Below, piece after piece: positions 34,498 through 47,144 of a DNA stretch of 64,000 bases. Where the stretch lies: positions 251,779,981 through 251,843,980 of the forward strand of contig NC_084480.1 of NCBI RefSeq assembly GCF_030035675.1, written 5' to 3'. The notes beneath the pieces were generated by a model. That model was not told the DNA's origin, did no database searches, and worked only from the letters and a program-made list of their open reading frames with translations. The position numbers were made by a program, and so were the translations under genes. Source of the DNA: Rhineura floridana (lineage: Eukaryota > Chordata > Lepidosauria > Squamata > Rhineuridae). Numbering within the stretch: the stretch's first letter is position 1; each line of letters starts with the position of its first letter.

Positions 34498-34630
34498 GTT
34501 TTTATAAGTTTTACTGATTCTTATTGCATTAATATTGCATTTGTATCATAATATTTTTTTCTCATATTTACCTATGACTTGTATGTTATATAAACCACTT
34601 AGCAATCCTGGTATATAAATTGAATGAATT
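34498..34630 (+). repeat. LINE 3' tail in opposite orientation
   Basis: AT-rich 3' UTR ending TATAAACCACTTAGCAATCC and TGGTATATAAATTGAATGAA. It abuts the 5' end of the L2 copy on the other strand. Confidence 0.45.
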
Positions 34631-35066
34631 AATGATTAAATATGTATAAATAGACTAACAGCCCTTTTCAGGTTTTCACTCCTCATGTCTAATGAACGCA
34701 TGGGGAAAGGCCCTCCCCACCAACCTAAGCATGTTTATTCTACAGGATGAATTAAAAAGTTACTGTGACAGGTTTATCACATTCCTTTTCCATTTTTTAT
34801 TTATGTTTCTGTCTTGCACAATTTCATATAAATTAATCAAGCCTACGAAATTTGATTTCTGCAGAGCCTGCTTGTCTTCATGACTCACTGCTGACTTGAG
34901 ATGAAATAGCTACAGAGACCCATCCAGAAGATGTAACAACTTCCCAGACTATGATTCAAGAAAAAAACCTGCTTTTTCTGAATAGTTCAAGGCCAGCTGT
35001 TTTATTGTATTTTCAATAGGTTATCAGTGGTTCTGCCCATTTTATTTTAACACACAAACTTTAATC

Positions 35067-35190
35067 CAGGAATGGGGAACTTGTGGCTCTCCAGATGTTG
35101 CTCTCATCTTTCCTAGCCATTGGCTATGCTGGCTGGGGCTGATGGAAGTCCAACAACAGCTGGATGGCCAAAGATTTCTCTTACCCTATT
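35067..35190. repeat. hAT MITE (CAGGAATGGGGAA family)
   Basis: CAGGAATGGGGAACTTGTGG, CCATTGGCTATGCTGGCTGG and GATGGAAGTCCAACAACAGC form the usual hairpin. Bases 35191-36060 hold no recognised feature. Confidence 0.6.
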
Positions 35191-36064
35191 TGTATTCATT
35201 CTTGTTCTGAAGAACTACAATGCAAAATAGAAATCCTGAAAGATTAGCTTCAGAATCATAAAAGTCATATTTGTGAAGACAAATCTATTCTGCCTCACCT
35301 ACTCAGCCTTTCACCATTGTATTCTAGATTAACATCTGTTAATTCCACACTTCAGGGAGGTGATGTCATCTGAGGACATGGCCTGCCTGTTCCACTTGGA
35401 TTTTCATAGACGTCTGCATTCCTTTTGACTTTTAGCCACATAACCTTTTTCATGACCAAATCAAGCTGCCTTCTATATCAGTCTTAGACAAGACATGCTT
35501 CCTAGTCATGTTTAGGTGACAAATGTATGTGCAAGCATGTATTACTTTTGTGTGCTCATCAAGAAGCCATGACTGGCCAGAGTTCCCTGTTGAGTGTTCA
35601 CTCTTTGGCAAACCTGAGTTTGTTTCTGCATGATGTTTAAAGTGACCCATGTTCTCAGCAATGCGCAGATTTTGAAAAAAAGTATGACTTTGAGAACAGA
35701 CCTACAATTTTCTTTGCAATTAGTATCAGATTTTGATTATTGGCTCCTGACCAGGTGTTGATGCACAATGAGTTTCTCAACTGTATTGGGCCTTAGGTCT
35801 GCATTCTATTATGTAAAAGTAACAGTACTAGCACTACCTAATATTTCTCTGCAATTTGAACTAGAGGTGTGCCACTGCCGCACCTCATGTGGTCACATGA
35901 TCTTTCCAGGAAGGATGGAATCTTGTGTGCAAAGAGTGCCACACTGCTGAGAGTGCACACGGGGCTTTTCTAAAATGTTGTAGAGTTGCTAAGGAAAGCA
36001 TATGCACCCTCCATCTTTGAGGAAAAATCCAGAAATGTTCAGCACAGCATTAATTTGCACTAAC

Positions 36065-36855
36065 TGCCAATTAGTTTCTCGGCTTAGTTCAAGGTGCTGG
36101 TCTTAACCAATGCCCTTAATGGGGAACCTTTTTCAGTCTGAGGACCACATTCCCTTGTGGATAACCTTCTGGGGGCCACATGTCCGCGGTAGATGGAGTC
36201 AGAAGTAAAAAGCAGGTATGGCTGAAGGCAAAAGTGAGCAGAGCAATGGATGTATTTTTTGCCTTTTATACAGCAGGTTGAGGTTTCTACACACACCCAC
36301 ACACCTCTCCATCCAGACAAGCAAGAGACCATATGACAGTTAAAGAACACCTTTTGGGTGACAAAACCACTCAAGAAGGGAAGGAGCAGGGTTCCAAAGG
36401 CCAGCTAAAGAACTCCAGAGGGCCACATTTAGGCTGAGGTTCCTTACTCCTGCCTTAATGCCTTGAGACCTGAACACCTTAGGAACAAAGTCTTCTCTAT
36501 GTTTTTCCCACACACTCCAGTTATCATCTGGGGCCCTGCTCCAACTCAGGAGGTGAGGCTGATATTATCTAGGGCTTTTCTGTTGTGGCACCTACCTTAT
36601 GGAATGCCTTGCTGGGCAGGAACTGTTGGTCCCCATCATACTGACTGGTAAAGACCTGGCTTTTTTAAAAGGCCTTTGGTTAATGTATTAAGTATTTTTG
36701 CTGGCTCAATTCTATGTTACTTTTGTGCTGCTGGAATTTGTTAAACTGGTGAGATATAGTTAACATTATTTGAACATAATTGTAGGATAAGGTTGATGTT
36801 TTATTCTGTTATTACTGTTAGCCACTTTGTGTTTGGAGAAATCGGCAGCACAGAA
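36065..36855 (+). repeat. L2 LINE 3' fragment split by a hAT element
   Basis: TTCAAGGTGCTGGTCTTAAC (coding FKVLVLT) continues after the insertion with CCTTGAGACCTGAACACC, TATGGAATGCCTTGCTGGGC and TAAAGACCTGGC. This is the L2 'GP.YL...LWN.LP...KTWL' order. The 3' UTR runs to about 36855. Confidence 0.7.
36122..36452. mobile_element. hAT-type element (GGGGAACCTTTTT ends) with exact 8-bp target duplication
   Basis: The right end TTCCTTACTCCTG mirrors a left end that has lost a few bases (GGGAACCTTTTTCAG). CCTTAATG occurs at 36114-36121 and 36453-36460, and removing the element restores the L2 sequence. A 96-codon minus frame inside is chance. Confidence 0.7.
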
Positions 36856-38490
36856 TTCTTAAACATTTTTATTTATTTAGTACAAAGTGTGTACTTGAGG
36901 CTGCACAGAACATAAGAACCAATTTACACAAAGCTTATCCAAAAGATAAGGCAGAAATAAGTTGAGGCTGAATCCTGATCAGATAGAGATGTTGTGGGCT
37001 GGTGGTTCTCTCATCTGGAAATTGGGTAGATGGCTTATTCTGGATAGGTCTGCATTCTCCTTGGTCAGGAAAGTAGCTTGGGGGTACTCCTTGATCCAGT
37101 TTTGACACTGGAGATGTAAGTAGCATCAGCGGCACAGAGTGCCTATTTTCAGGTCTAGCTGGTTAGCCAATTATAGCCATTCCAGGAGTGAGGTAGCATC
37201 GCCACAGTAATTTGTACTCTGGTGACCTCACAGCTGGATGACTATACTGGCTTGGGGGGGTACTTGTGAAGATGGTACAGAAATAGTGACTAGCGCAGAA
37301 CACAGCTGCCAGTGTTTTGAGCAGTTCAGCCCGCCAAAATCATATAACCAGTTCTAAAGAATCTGAGTTAGATTCCTACATACTACTGTAGGGGTGGGGA
37401 ACCTCCCGCTTCCAGGCCAATCATGGTACTGCAAGGCATCCAATTGGACCCATAATGCCATTTTCCCCAAACCATGCCCACCAGCTGATATCACTAGGGA
37501 CATCAGTGAAGGATGGGAGGCTTGGGTGTAATCCCGCCTTGGCTGTGTGATCCTGGTCCCAGCAGGCAAAAGGAGATCATGCAGCCAAGGGGGCAGGATT
37601 TAATCTCCACTCACCAACTGAGAGGGGATTAAAGCCCTGTGCAAAAGTGGCCACTGAAGCAGCTTTTGCCCACAAAGTAAGCTACTTCAAAGAGGCTTTG
37701 CAAAGGCTGTAAGACAGCTCTTGCTTTCTCAAACAGGAGCGTGGGGGCTGTCTTAAAGTCTTTTCCAAGTCTCCCACTGTAACCCTTAAGTGTCTGTTGT
37801 CTGGGACTTAAAAGGAGGGTAGTCAGGGACTTAAAGGGGGAGGGGGAGACTCCCCCTTTAAGTCCCTGATCATGGAGAATTAAAAGAGAAGCATGGGGAG
37901 ACTTGGAAAAGGCTTTTGCAAGACTTAGGGAAAGTGCAAGGGATTTTGACAGATGGGCACCCCCACCCACCTACCAATCATGTGACATCATAATGATGCC
38001 ATGCGATTGACAGATGGGTGGCTCTGCCAATTTGTCAAATTGGCCCATGAGGCAGATCTTGATAAGGATCTGGCCCATGGTGCCAAAAAGATTCCCCACC
38101 CCTGTGCCACTGAGACCAATTCACATTATTAATGTTAACTTATAAGGTCCTAAATTACTTAGGATCAAAATACTCAAAGGAGTATACCTGTGCCAGCCTG
38201 TCCATGCATTAAGATATACAGGGGTGCCCCTTCTTGCCAATGGATAAAGTATACTGTGCAGTAACAAAGGTTAGGACCTTCTTGATAGTGGTAACCTGTT
38301 TACGGAATGCTCTGAACTCTAAGTACATTTGGCACCAAATGCTGGTTACATTCTGATGCCAATTAAAGACATAAAGATACTCAGGTCTTCATCAGGGTTT
38401 GATTTAGTGAGGCCAGCGGTAAATCAATTGACCTTTGGATGCCTGCATTTTTAAGACTGTTTTTAAAAATACTTTATATTTTAATTTTTT
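36856..38490 (+). repeat. Second L2 LINE fragment, split by a hAT element
   Basis: GAATCCTGATCAGATAGAGA and TTGTGGGCTGGTGGTTCTCT (coding NPDKTE.L.VGG), GTAGCTTGGGGGTACTCC, then CTGGATGACTATACTGGC (LDYCNAL) before the insertion, and TAACTTATAAGGTCCTAAAT after it. Much older than the copies at 13.8 or 47 kb. Confidence 0.7.
37389..38104. mobile_element. Non-autonomous hAT-type element, 716 bp
   Basis: Starts TAGGGGTGGGGAACCTCC and ends GATTCCCCACCCCTG, a near-perfect terminal inverted repeat. The flanks TACTACTG (37381-37388) and TGCCACTG (38105-38112) are a decayed 8-bp duplication. The middle contains an inverted CCTTTAAGTCCC / GGGACTTAAAGG pair near 37806-37870. It lies within an L2 fragment. 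Confidence 0.72.
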
Positions 38491-38994
38491 ATATTTAGAT
38501 AGGTGTGATAATTATTGTTGTGTTACTGTTTTTTGTTTTCTTTTGTTTCTTCATACTGCAGCATACTGTCTTATGCTTGCTGTTGTAATCATTTTAGGAT
38601 TGTGATTTAGGGTGCATTGAAAATGATAAAAAATGTTACTGGACTGTACTACTTCAGTCTACTAGTAGTGCGGCTTAAATATTTGGATGTTCCTCCATTT
38701 AAATACTCCTTGCATGTACAAAATAGGGTATCAGGAAGAAGAGTCCTAGATTAGCCTTCTCCTGGACAAACCACATTATTATGTGCAGGGAGCATTGAAA
38801 ACACTCTGTTCTGCACCTACAGTGTGAAACAGCACAGTTGAACAAGTAATCAGTCATATGGATCTGTTGATGGTAAGTTAAGTCAGATCTGTTAAGAAAC
38901 AGAGAAGACCAGGATGAGGCAGACACTGACATATGAGTAAAGGGGATAGGTGGGGTGAGGCGAGGTAGACACTGAAAGAGCAGCTACTATAAGT

Positions 38995-39102
38995 CATTAG
39001 AATGAGCCATCTGTTGGGAATGCTTTGATTTGGATTCCTGCATTGGGCCTTGATGGCCTTATAGGCCCCTTCCAACTCTACTATTCTATGATTCTATGAA
39101 CG
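38995..39102 (+). repeat. CR1 LINE 3' end with ATTCTATG tail
   Basis: CCTTGATGGCCTTATAGGCC, CCTTCCAACTCTACTATTCT and ATGATTCTATGA are the hallmark CR1 3' end with its short octamer tail. Confidence 0.8.
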
Positions 39103-40321
39103 GTTCTAGTTTCAGAAAGGTTTTGCTAAAGTCTCAAGGTGGGGCTTAAAGGAGGACAAGAAAGCAAAGCGGAAGCTGTATTAAAGCAGAATAGATTTAG
39201 AATACAAATTGCAATTTCCATTGTTTGCCAGAACCACTGATCTTGATGTGAAGACTTGGAGGTAGTTGGTAACCACTTCTGTTTCACAGACCATCTCGAA
39301 GAGTTTGTCATCATTAGCCATAAAACTAAACTGATTATTGTCAGCTATAGAATGAGGATACATTGTACTTCCACAAGCACATGTTCACACTCTCGGAGTC
39401 CTGACCTCCCTCCCTCTATGTAGGATGACAGTAATATGGTAGCACCCTGAGATCCCCAGTGACTCAGAGTGATGTATTTGTCAGTTGAAAAAGGAGGTAT
39501 TCCTCAGAATGCCCCCTAACATCCCATTCATTTTCTGGTAGAGGAATAGTAAAATCATCCTGTGGTGTTCAACTGAGGTCAGTCATTACTTTGTAGTAAC
39601 TGCAAGTATACTTTTAATTTTGTAGAAATAGTGTGATGTTTTGCCACAATGGTTTTTTTTAATGAAATTAAAAATTGGCAGCTGGTTTAGAGCAGCGTAG
39701 TGGGTAAACTGTAGAGACATTAATTCCTTTTCTGTCACGAAGCTCAAGACTAACTGTAGAAAGCCAGTGTAATTTATAGCAGCATAAATTCCAAACTCCA
39801 TTCAGGGGGAAACTGGGAGGAATTTGACTTACATCACCCTTTTTGACGGCCTTTCTGATGGGTTATTAGTCACATGACCAACCTCAAAAGGGTTTAGAAT
39901 AGATGCAAGTCTCTCCATGCCCCATCCTTCCCCCTTTTGGGGACTTATGCTGGTGACATTTACATTGGCTTAAATAATGCCAACTGAGCCCTGGCCAAAC
40001 CAGGGTGAGGGACTTTTACCAGCATATTTCTGGCTCAGCTGCAGTGACGGACTTACATCAGCTGAGACCCAGCTCAGCCAGAAAAGGCCAAGATTTACTG
40101 GATCCAAACTCTCTCATCCCATCAGAGCTTGGGTTTGTTGTGCTGTAAATAGCCATATTTGGGCACTACACAACTGCTTCAAATTGCTTCACATCTCCAG
40201 TGGATTATCTCTGTACAGTCCTTCCTTCCTACATCCCAGCCCTTCATTCTTTTCTCAAGCTTGGCTAGGTACATCCATACAATTCCATCCATAACAGAAA
40301 AGGGGGACATCAGGCTGAAAG
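39103..40321. other. No feature recognised
   Basis: The small frames on the minus strand around 39126-39363 match no family I know. Confidence 0.4.
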
Positions 40322-40456
40322 CAATGGCGGCTGGTGGCTCCATGTTAGTGGGGCAGTGAAATCCGCTGAAGCACCTTGGACAGCTCCTTGAACATTCAGA
40401 CTAAAACCCAGAGTGGATTCCACTGCCCACTGACATGGAGCCACCAGCCACCACTG
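40322..40456. mobile_element. 135-bp hairpin hAT MITE (CAATGGCGGCTGG family)
   Basis: Left arm CAATGGCGGCTGGTGGCTCC and right arm GGAGCCACCAGCCACCACTG are complementary, with inner arms continuing through GTGGGGCAGTG / CACTGCCCAC. The flanks GCTGAAAG and CCTGGAAG are a decayed 8-bp duplication. From 40457 to 41470 nothing is recognised. Confidence 0.75.
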
Positions 40457-41471
40457 CCTGGAAGAATGAAACATCCAAACACTTAAAATGCATAAAGATC
40501 TCTACCACTTCTTTAATCATCCTGCTGCCTCTTCAGTTGCTTCCACAACAGTATCTGGGTACTTGTAAAGATGCCAGAAATGGTTTAGCTTCCTGTCATG
40601 TTCATAAACTGTGCAAGTGATGCATGGCACCATGGGAGGACAGTTGTTTGTGTTGTTATAACATGGTAGGAAGCCAAACCATGTGGGTGGGAAGCTTTAC
40701 ACATACAGTATCTGAACCAACAAGGGTGCAACCACTGAGACAGGCTGTGAAAGGGTTGTTCAGCTGACCCCATACACATTGAATGAACATGTAAGGAGGG
40801 TTGCAGGGCTGTGCAGGCTCGCCCTCCTTCCATCCAAAGCCAATGCATGGAGTGGCCATGCCCATGTCTGCATATTTGGTTGCTATGTGAAGGGGCTGTC
40901 AGTGCATACTTAATCAGGGACCCCCATCACATGGAGGACCTCTAACCATGTACATCACTATGAGTCTAGAGCCCATTCACATACCAGACAAACTTGTGTG
41001 GGATATCACTGTTGTGCACACAGCAGCCCCCCTCATACTTTATTTCAGCATGGGGGTGTAGTCAACAAAGTGAATTCACTGTGCACTATCCCCTTAAGTA
41101 CATACAATCTCCAGATGTCACCCATCCTCTCTTCCCTTGCCCTATATATGGGCCTGTGTTTCACACAGCCTTCAGTAGTCAAGGTTCAACAGATACCATA
41201 CGCATAAAGGATGCCTAAGTGTGTGTGTGGGGGGGGTTGACATATCATCACAGGTATCCAAGCTTTTCCAAGTAACATTATGTAAAGAAGCCAAGGATGC
41301 TACTCTGTTGCCCTTATTCTGGAACATTTGCTTAGCTGATTTAATACCCACATTGATAGAGTTACTTACTTTGTAGCCTACATATTTCTTGTACATCAGT
41401 TCCATATTAGTCATATAGGACTTCTTGTAAAATACAGTTCATACATACTTGTTTGTGAATACATATATTTA

Positions 41472-41562
41472 TAATGTTGTAAATTTAAATTGTTGTAAAC
41501 CTCCCAGAGAGCTTCGGCTATGGGGCAGTATACAAATGCAATAAATAAATAAATAAATAATA
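41472..41562 (+). repeat. L2 LINE 3' tail
   Basis: AACCTCCCAGAGAGCTTCGG, CTATGGGGCAGTATACAAAT and (AAAT)n match the tail of the L2 copies at 13850 and 33545. Confidence 0.75.
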
Positions 41563-42009
41563 GTGTAAAGGCATTTGATGCTTTCAGCATCACTGTTCTT
41601 AGTGGGTAGGAAACTGTGATGTTCAAAATCCACATCAAATACTTTCAGTCCTCAACTAAAGTTGCTCTTTAGTCATTGCCACTTACCACAGATGAGCACA
41701 GAATTATTTCTGTTAATTGACTCATAGGACAGTGTAAAGGTGGTTCAATTGTGAAGTGGGTATTCTGAAGGGCCTTGATATTTATGCTCTATATTTTCTC
41801 CATCTGTTAGCTGGGTGCAATCACAGTAACTGCCCTACAACAATCTAAGTACTGTAATAAATAAATAAACAAACAAACAAGCATATAAAAAGTATCTTGA
41901 GGCCTTGAGGTATTTTTAATTTGAAGCCAACAAAGACTTAATTATGAAATATTTGAGGCAGTGGATGCTTCTGAGGACAGGAATGGCACTCTAGGAACTT
42001 ATGTGACAG

Positions 42010-42480
42010 GTAGAGATGGGGAAGAAATTTGATTCAGATCACATTTAAAGCAATCAAATGTATAAATTTCACACTTTCCAAAACAATATGAGAACCAAAA
42101 CACAGTCATCTTTCAAAATTCGTACTTCAAATTTTGCAATTTTCTCCAACGAAGCAACGTTTACAAAAATGCATGTATTAGGGGAACGTGTGCACAAAAT
42201 GAATATATCGGTGAAAATAACATGCAAAATGCATTATATTAGGATAAATTGCTTCAAAAAAAGTGTACAATGGCCAAAACTATATACGAAAATGTATTTA
42301 TTAGGAGAAATTCACACTAAAATGCTGAAGAATTTTCATGATTTTTTTTCAAAAATTGCAAATTGCAAATTGCTGCAGAAATTCAGAAAACCAAATTTAA
42401 GATTAGGAAAATGGGAAACTGAGAGAACCAAAACTGAGAGATCATTCCGCCCTAGTGATGGGACATACTTCCCTGCCTGC
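42010..42480. repeat. AT-rich interspersed repeat with internal tandem-like motif
   Basis: A loosely repeated unit of about 40 bp (TTAGGGGAACGTGTGCACAA, TTAGGATAAATTGCTTC, TTAGGAGAAATTCACACTAA, each following an AAAATGCAT-like box) makes a 147-codon frame at 42058-42501 that I do not consider coding. Confidence 0.45.
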
Positions 42481-42837
42481 TCCCAGGGGGATCTTTGCTA
42501 ATTTTGCACAAAGGGATAGAATGCTATAGACCAGATCCACAAAAAATATTTGGTTGGACAGTACCATCAGTACCCACAGTATTTTATAGAGCAAAAACAA
42601 ATGCAAAATATAAGCAAAGGAGCCTGAGATATAAATTTCGATGGGAGGTGGAGGAAGCCAAGAGAGGAAGGAGGATGGAAAAGCATTCTAAAAAGAAAAT
42701 AGCTTCTAAACACACTGTCCCTAGATATTCTTTGCACACTGTCTAGTATTTCCTTTTGGCCTTCTCATACTGTGCAAATTCTAGCACCACCATTCCCTTG
42801 TAAAAAGGAATGTTGTAAGGAAAGGCCTAAGGCCAAG

Positions 42838-42968
42838 TGCAAGGATGGAGATATTGGTCCTCCAGATATTAATGAGCTACAACTTTCATCATCCTTGACC
42901 ATTTGCCATGCTAGCTGGGGCTGCTGAGTCCAAAAAACATTTGGAAGGCCACAGGTTCCCCATCCCTG
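42838..42968. repeat. hAT MITE (CCAGATATT/ACTTTCATCA family)
   Basis: Left arm GGATGGAGATATTGGTCCTC; middle CATCCTTGACCATTTGCCAT; right arm GGCCACAGGTTCCCCATCCC. Bases 42969-44086 hold nothing recognised. Confidence 0.65.
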
Positions 42969-44086
42969 GCCTAGTGCTCAGGTCTCTCAGGCAGTTTCAC
43001 ATTTTACACGGCAAAGGTATTTGCTACATATGCACTGATGCTACACCACTGTTACCTGGAGCGAACAAGTGTGGGCAACATAACATTTATACATGTGCAC
43101 GTATCCTTCAACACTTATTTATGCAGATTTAGGAACCCCAATTGTGCAACAGTCCCTAGATGCATGTACATAGGTATTTAAAAATGCATGTTCATGCCGC
43201 TATGTCATCTGCACCAAATGTGTTTGCTGAAGGAAACAATGGTATCACATGCTGTGGAGCTCTTCTCAGCTGAGGTCTTTATTGACCAGATTTTTTTTTT
43301 AAAGGAGCATCTCTCTGGCTCTCCAAATGAAGACAGCCAAACAAATAGCTCTCCTGTGCCAGCACATACATAGGGCAGGAGTCAATCTGCCACAAATAAT
43401 CCTGCAAATTATTGACAGTTGGCTTCTAGAAAAGAAGGCAATAACACATTCATAAGCAAATTTAAATGCAGTATATGCTAAAAGTACTTTACATATAAAC
43501 AGCTTTGAAAATAACAAAAAGCATATGGGGAGGGAAGCCATTCATCTTCACCTGGATAGTTCTGGTACATTCGTTTTTAACTGGGTGTAGTTCTTAGCTA
43601 AGATTAAAGGTCATACGTTAACGGAAGGAGGAGCAGCTTAATCTAATAGTACCTCATTATCCCTATTTAGGTATAAGATGAGTATAACTGATAGAGTTTG
43701 ACTTTTCATTTATTAAATTTGCCTTGATGTACCTAAAGGAACCTCAGGGGTTGTTATGACCACTTTCCACGCCCAGTTCCTGAAACCTTATGCAGAAGAT
43801 AAGCCTCACAAAAGTTGGAGAAGATGATTATTTATTATCCTCTTGTCCTTAACCTAATATTATGACTGGACTTAAAGATTAAACAGGTGCAGCTACACCT
43901 ATTTTAGCCTCCAGTCTGTACATAAATACAAAAACTAGGAAACAAAGAACTCTATGACTAATTCTACATGTCCCAAGGGAACTTTGGGCTTTTGTTTCCT
44001 AAACAGTAGGTCTCCAATAAAGTATCCTAAATTATTCTTGAAACTAAGTGGTGTTTCAGAATTAATTGTGATATAGCATGGAGATT

Positions 44087-44099
44087 TCCTGTGTGTGTG

Positions 44100-44182
<83 letters not shown>
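44087..44182. repeat. Compound microsatellite (GT)n(GA)n
   Basis: About 45 bp of GT repeats, with one TT interruption, is followed by about 40 bp of GA repeats. The Thr-His and Ser-Leu frames across it are artefacts. Confidence 0.97.
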
Positions 44183-44184
<2 letters not shown>

Positions 44185-44435
44185 CCCCACACCTTAAAAA
44201 AACTCCATTCTCTCTGCCTCTGTTTCCAAATTCAAGCTGGAACTGATTGTAGTGCACTCTTTCTCTCTTTCTCCCTCTCGCCCCCAAACCTTAACAGATG
44301 TCACATTCTCAAGCCTAGATAGAGGTTTTAGACCATTAGAGTCATTCTATTGTGTCCTTGGTTACCTATTTAAATTTTATGTGCATATTGCTCTAAAAGG
44401 GTTAAGATCATGGCTTTCCCTACACATTCTTCAAG

Positions 44436-44566
44436 AGCAGAAATGGAGGAACTATGGCCCTCCATATGTTGTTGGACTCCTTTCCAGGACAACTCATCCT
44501 GGCACGTAGTCAGGAATGATGGGAATTATTAATCCAACAACATCTGGAAGGCCATAGGTTCCACTA
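44436..44566. repeat. hAT MITE (CAGAAATGGAGGAAC family)
   Basis: CAGAAATGGAGGAACTATGG, TATGTTGTTGGACTCCT and the return arm CCAACAACATCTGGAAGGCC. Confidence 0.65.
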
Positions 44567-44762
44567 TAGCAATAGAGTAATTAAAAATTAATTAATTGCA
44601 CTGGAACAGTTAAACAGGACTACTGCTGGAGCACAATATGCCATTGGTCTGGCCAGTAATGGAAGTTCTTCAGTTCTGTAGATACTGCAAACAGGATTGG
44701 ATCCTACAAAGCAGGCGTGGAGGACCTTTTTGGCCCCATGGACCAGATCCTTTTCAGGATTT

Positions 44763-45570
44763 TTATTTATTTATTTATTTATTGAATTTATTAGTCGCCC
44801 ATCTGTCTGGTTATCCAGCCACTCTGGGCAACGTACAAAATAGACATACAAATACATTAGACATTAAAAATCTAAAAACAATGATAATAAAATCTAGCCC
44901 ACCCCAAAAGCCTGCCTGAAGAGCCAGGTCTTCAAGGCCCGGCGGAAGTTCATCACAGGAGGGGCATGGCGGAGATCATTTGGGAGGGAGTTCCACAGGG
45001 TGGGGGCCACAATTGAAAAAGCCCTCTCCCTAGTCCTCACCAGTCTGGCTGTTTTGACTGATGGGATGGAGAGAAGGTCTTTTGAGGCTGATCTTGTTGG
45101 GCGGCATAGCTGATGATGCTGGAGGCGCTCCTTCAGATAGACTGGGCTGAAACAGTGTAGGGATTTAAGGATCAAAACCAACACCTTGAATTGTGCCCGG
45201 CAAGCAACTGGTAACCAGTGCAACTCTTTTAGCACTGGAGTGATGTGATCTCACCGGCGGCTGCCTTTAATCAGGTGCACTGCCACATTCTGTACCAGTT
45301 GTAGCTTCCGGACCGTTTTCAAGGGTAGCCCCACGTAGAGTGCATTACAGTAGTCTAGGCAAGAGGGGACCAGGGCATGTACCACCGATGGGAGCAGATG
45401 ATTGGGAAGGTAGAGGCGTAGCCTCCATATCAGATGGAGTTGATACAGCGCTGCCCGGCTCACAGCTTAAACCTGAGCTTCCATGGACAGCTGGGAGTTG
45501 AGGATGACCCCCAGGCTGCAGACCTGGTCTCTTAGGGGCAGTTGTACCCCATTGAGCACCAGGTCCTAAT
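44763..45570 (-). mobile_element. L2-type LINE, second subfamily, 5'-truncated
   Basis: Frames at 45463-45251 ([20 protein letters not shown]) and 45235-44894 (ELHWLPVACRAQFKVLVLIL, RERAFSIVAPTLWNSLPNDL, ALKTWLFRQAFG) encode the C-terminal end; a stop separates them. The 3' end is GTCGCCCATCTGTCTGG with (TATT)n, shared with 16916-17130 and different from the 13850/33545/47145 copies. Confidence 0.88.
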
Positions 45571-45654
45571 CCCCTTATGGGCCACATTTGGCATCAACTG
45601 GGACACTCACGCTATTCACTTTACTTATGAGACTCTAACTGCAGAAGCTTATGC

Positions 45655-45730
45655 ATATCTGCTTGGAATTAGGATCTGCTTTCAATTGTGTTTACACTCA
45701 GATAAGCAGGCATAGGATTGCAACTTAAGA
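45655..45730. repeat. 90-bp hairpin repeat copy
   Basis: GCATATCTGCTTGGAATTAG and the return arm AGATAAGCAGGCATAGGATT, then GCAAC. Diverged. From 45731 to 47144 I see no gene; the frame at 46683-47039 matches nothing I know. Confidence 0.5.
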
Positions 45731-47144
45731 AGCTACAACTGGTGCATTCATAATGACCATCATCACAGAAACAATGTAACATGTCTGGAACCTTAAAGTC
45801 TCTTCGGTCCTAATGCATTTTCATCTCGAAATGAATATATTTTTTCAATATATTTTGCGTATGTTTTTCTATATTTGTATTATATTGAGAGAAATGAAGC
45901 TGTGAGATCCAAATACTGGATTTTTGTACTAAGGACACTCCCTATTTATCATAGCATATCCAAAGTAGATCTGAGAACTATTACTGTGAAGGTAGTTATT
46001 AAGCACAAAGCATTAGTCTTGACATGTTCAGTGCCTTAGGGATTCAACAGTGGGCATGTTGGAAATCAGAATGCCTTTGTCCTTTTAGCCAAGGAAGTAA
46101 TTATTTCTATAGCTAATTATTTGTGTAATGGTTGGTTAAAATAGGGTGTACCTGCTTCAGAAGCTCATGAAACCGAGTGCTTGGCTTTAATTTTGCATCT
46201 TCTACTTGTAACTATTTGGTGGGTTAAATTATTCCAGCACAGTTGCTAAAATACTTATTTCTGGAGTACGCACACCACACCACCCTCAAAACATACACAC
46301 ACACACACACACAGACAATGCCGGCATTGAATCCATTCCTTAAGAAAAGAAGAAAACATTCCAAGGCATTAAGAGCAATCAGTTGTGAAATGAATGTTTC
46401 ATAAAATCCTCTCCTACCCCATTCCTCACTTCCATCTACTATATATTTTGGAAAGGTTTTGTTTGTTCACTATGCATTTGGATGCCTCTTAAGATATCGT
46501 AGCCAAATTTTGCATGGTGGTCCCTGAGATGAAAGAGCAGGTTTTGGTCTGTGTTTGGATACAACTGGATGCCATTTTGAATCAAGATGGTGGGTTGAAC
46601 TTTTCAAAACAACTGATTTTAACCACTGATTTCAAAACTGCACTTTTGGGGGGTTTCTTAGAGTTCCTAAGCAGCACCGGGTATGAAGCTACTAGTACTT
46701 TATATGTATTACATGTTTCATACAGATGCCACCAACCAGTACATTTTGGCATATTACATTCCTCTGTACCTAAGAGGGAAATATGTTAGAAGTGTCTATG
46801 GCTGTGTTTTCCACAAACACTGTAAACCAAATAATGCTTTAATCAAAAGTATAAGAGGCACCAGTAAGACATTCCCATACTTCAACAAGGTAGCAATTTC
46901 CTGGAAACTGATATTAGCACCCTCTGCTGTAGTTCATAGGCACTGGCTGATGCACTGGGAGGAGAACTGTAGAAAATGTTCTGCATACCTCCTGTCTTTA
47001 GAAGAAGAAAGACCTCAAGTAGTTCTTGCTTACCTCTGAGCATCCAGACCAATGTCTGGGGGTTCTGTGCAGGAATACAAGGCAGATTTTCTACTAGGCA
47101 TCTCATTCAGTGATATAGTGGTACATTTTGAAGTGCAAGAGCTT

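Noticed and set aside
42058-42501. 147-codon plus-strand frame
   Set aside because: It runs through an AT-rich interspersed repeat with a tandem-like unit.
43935-44287. Ser-Leu and Thr-His repeat proteins
   Set aside because: Pure translation of the (GT)n(GA)n microsatellite.
46683-47039. 118-codon plus-strand frame
   Set aside because: No recognisable motif or splice context.
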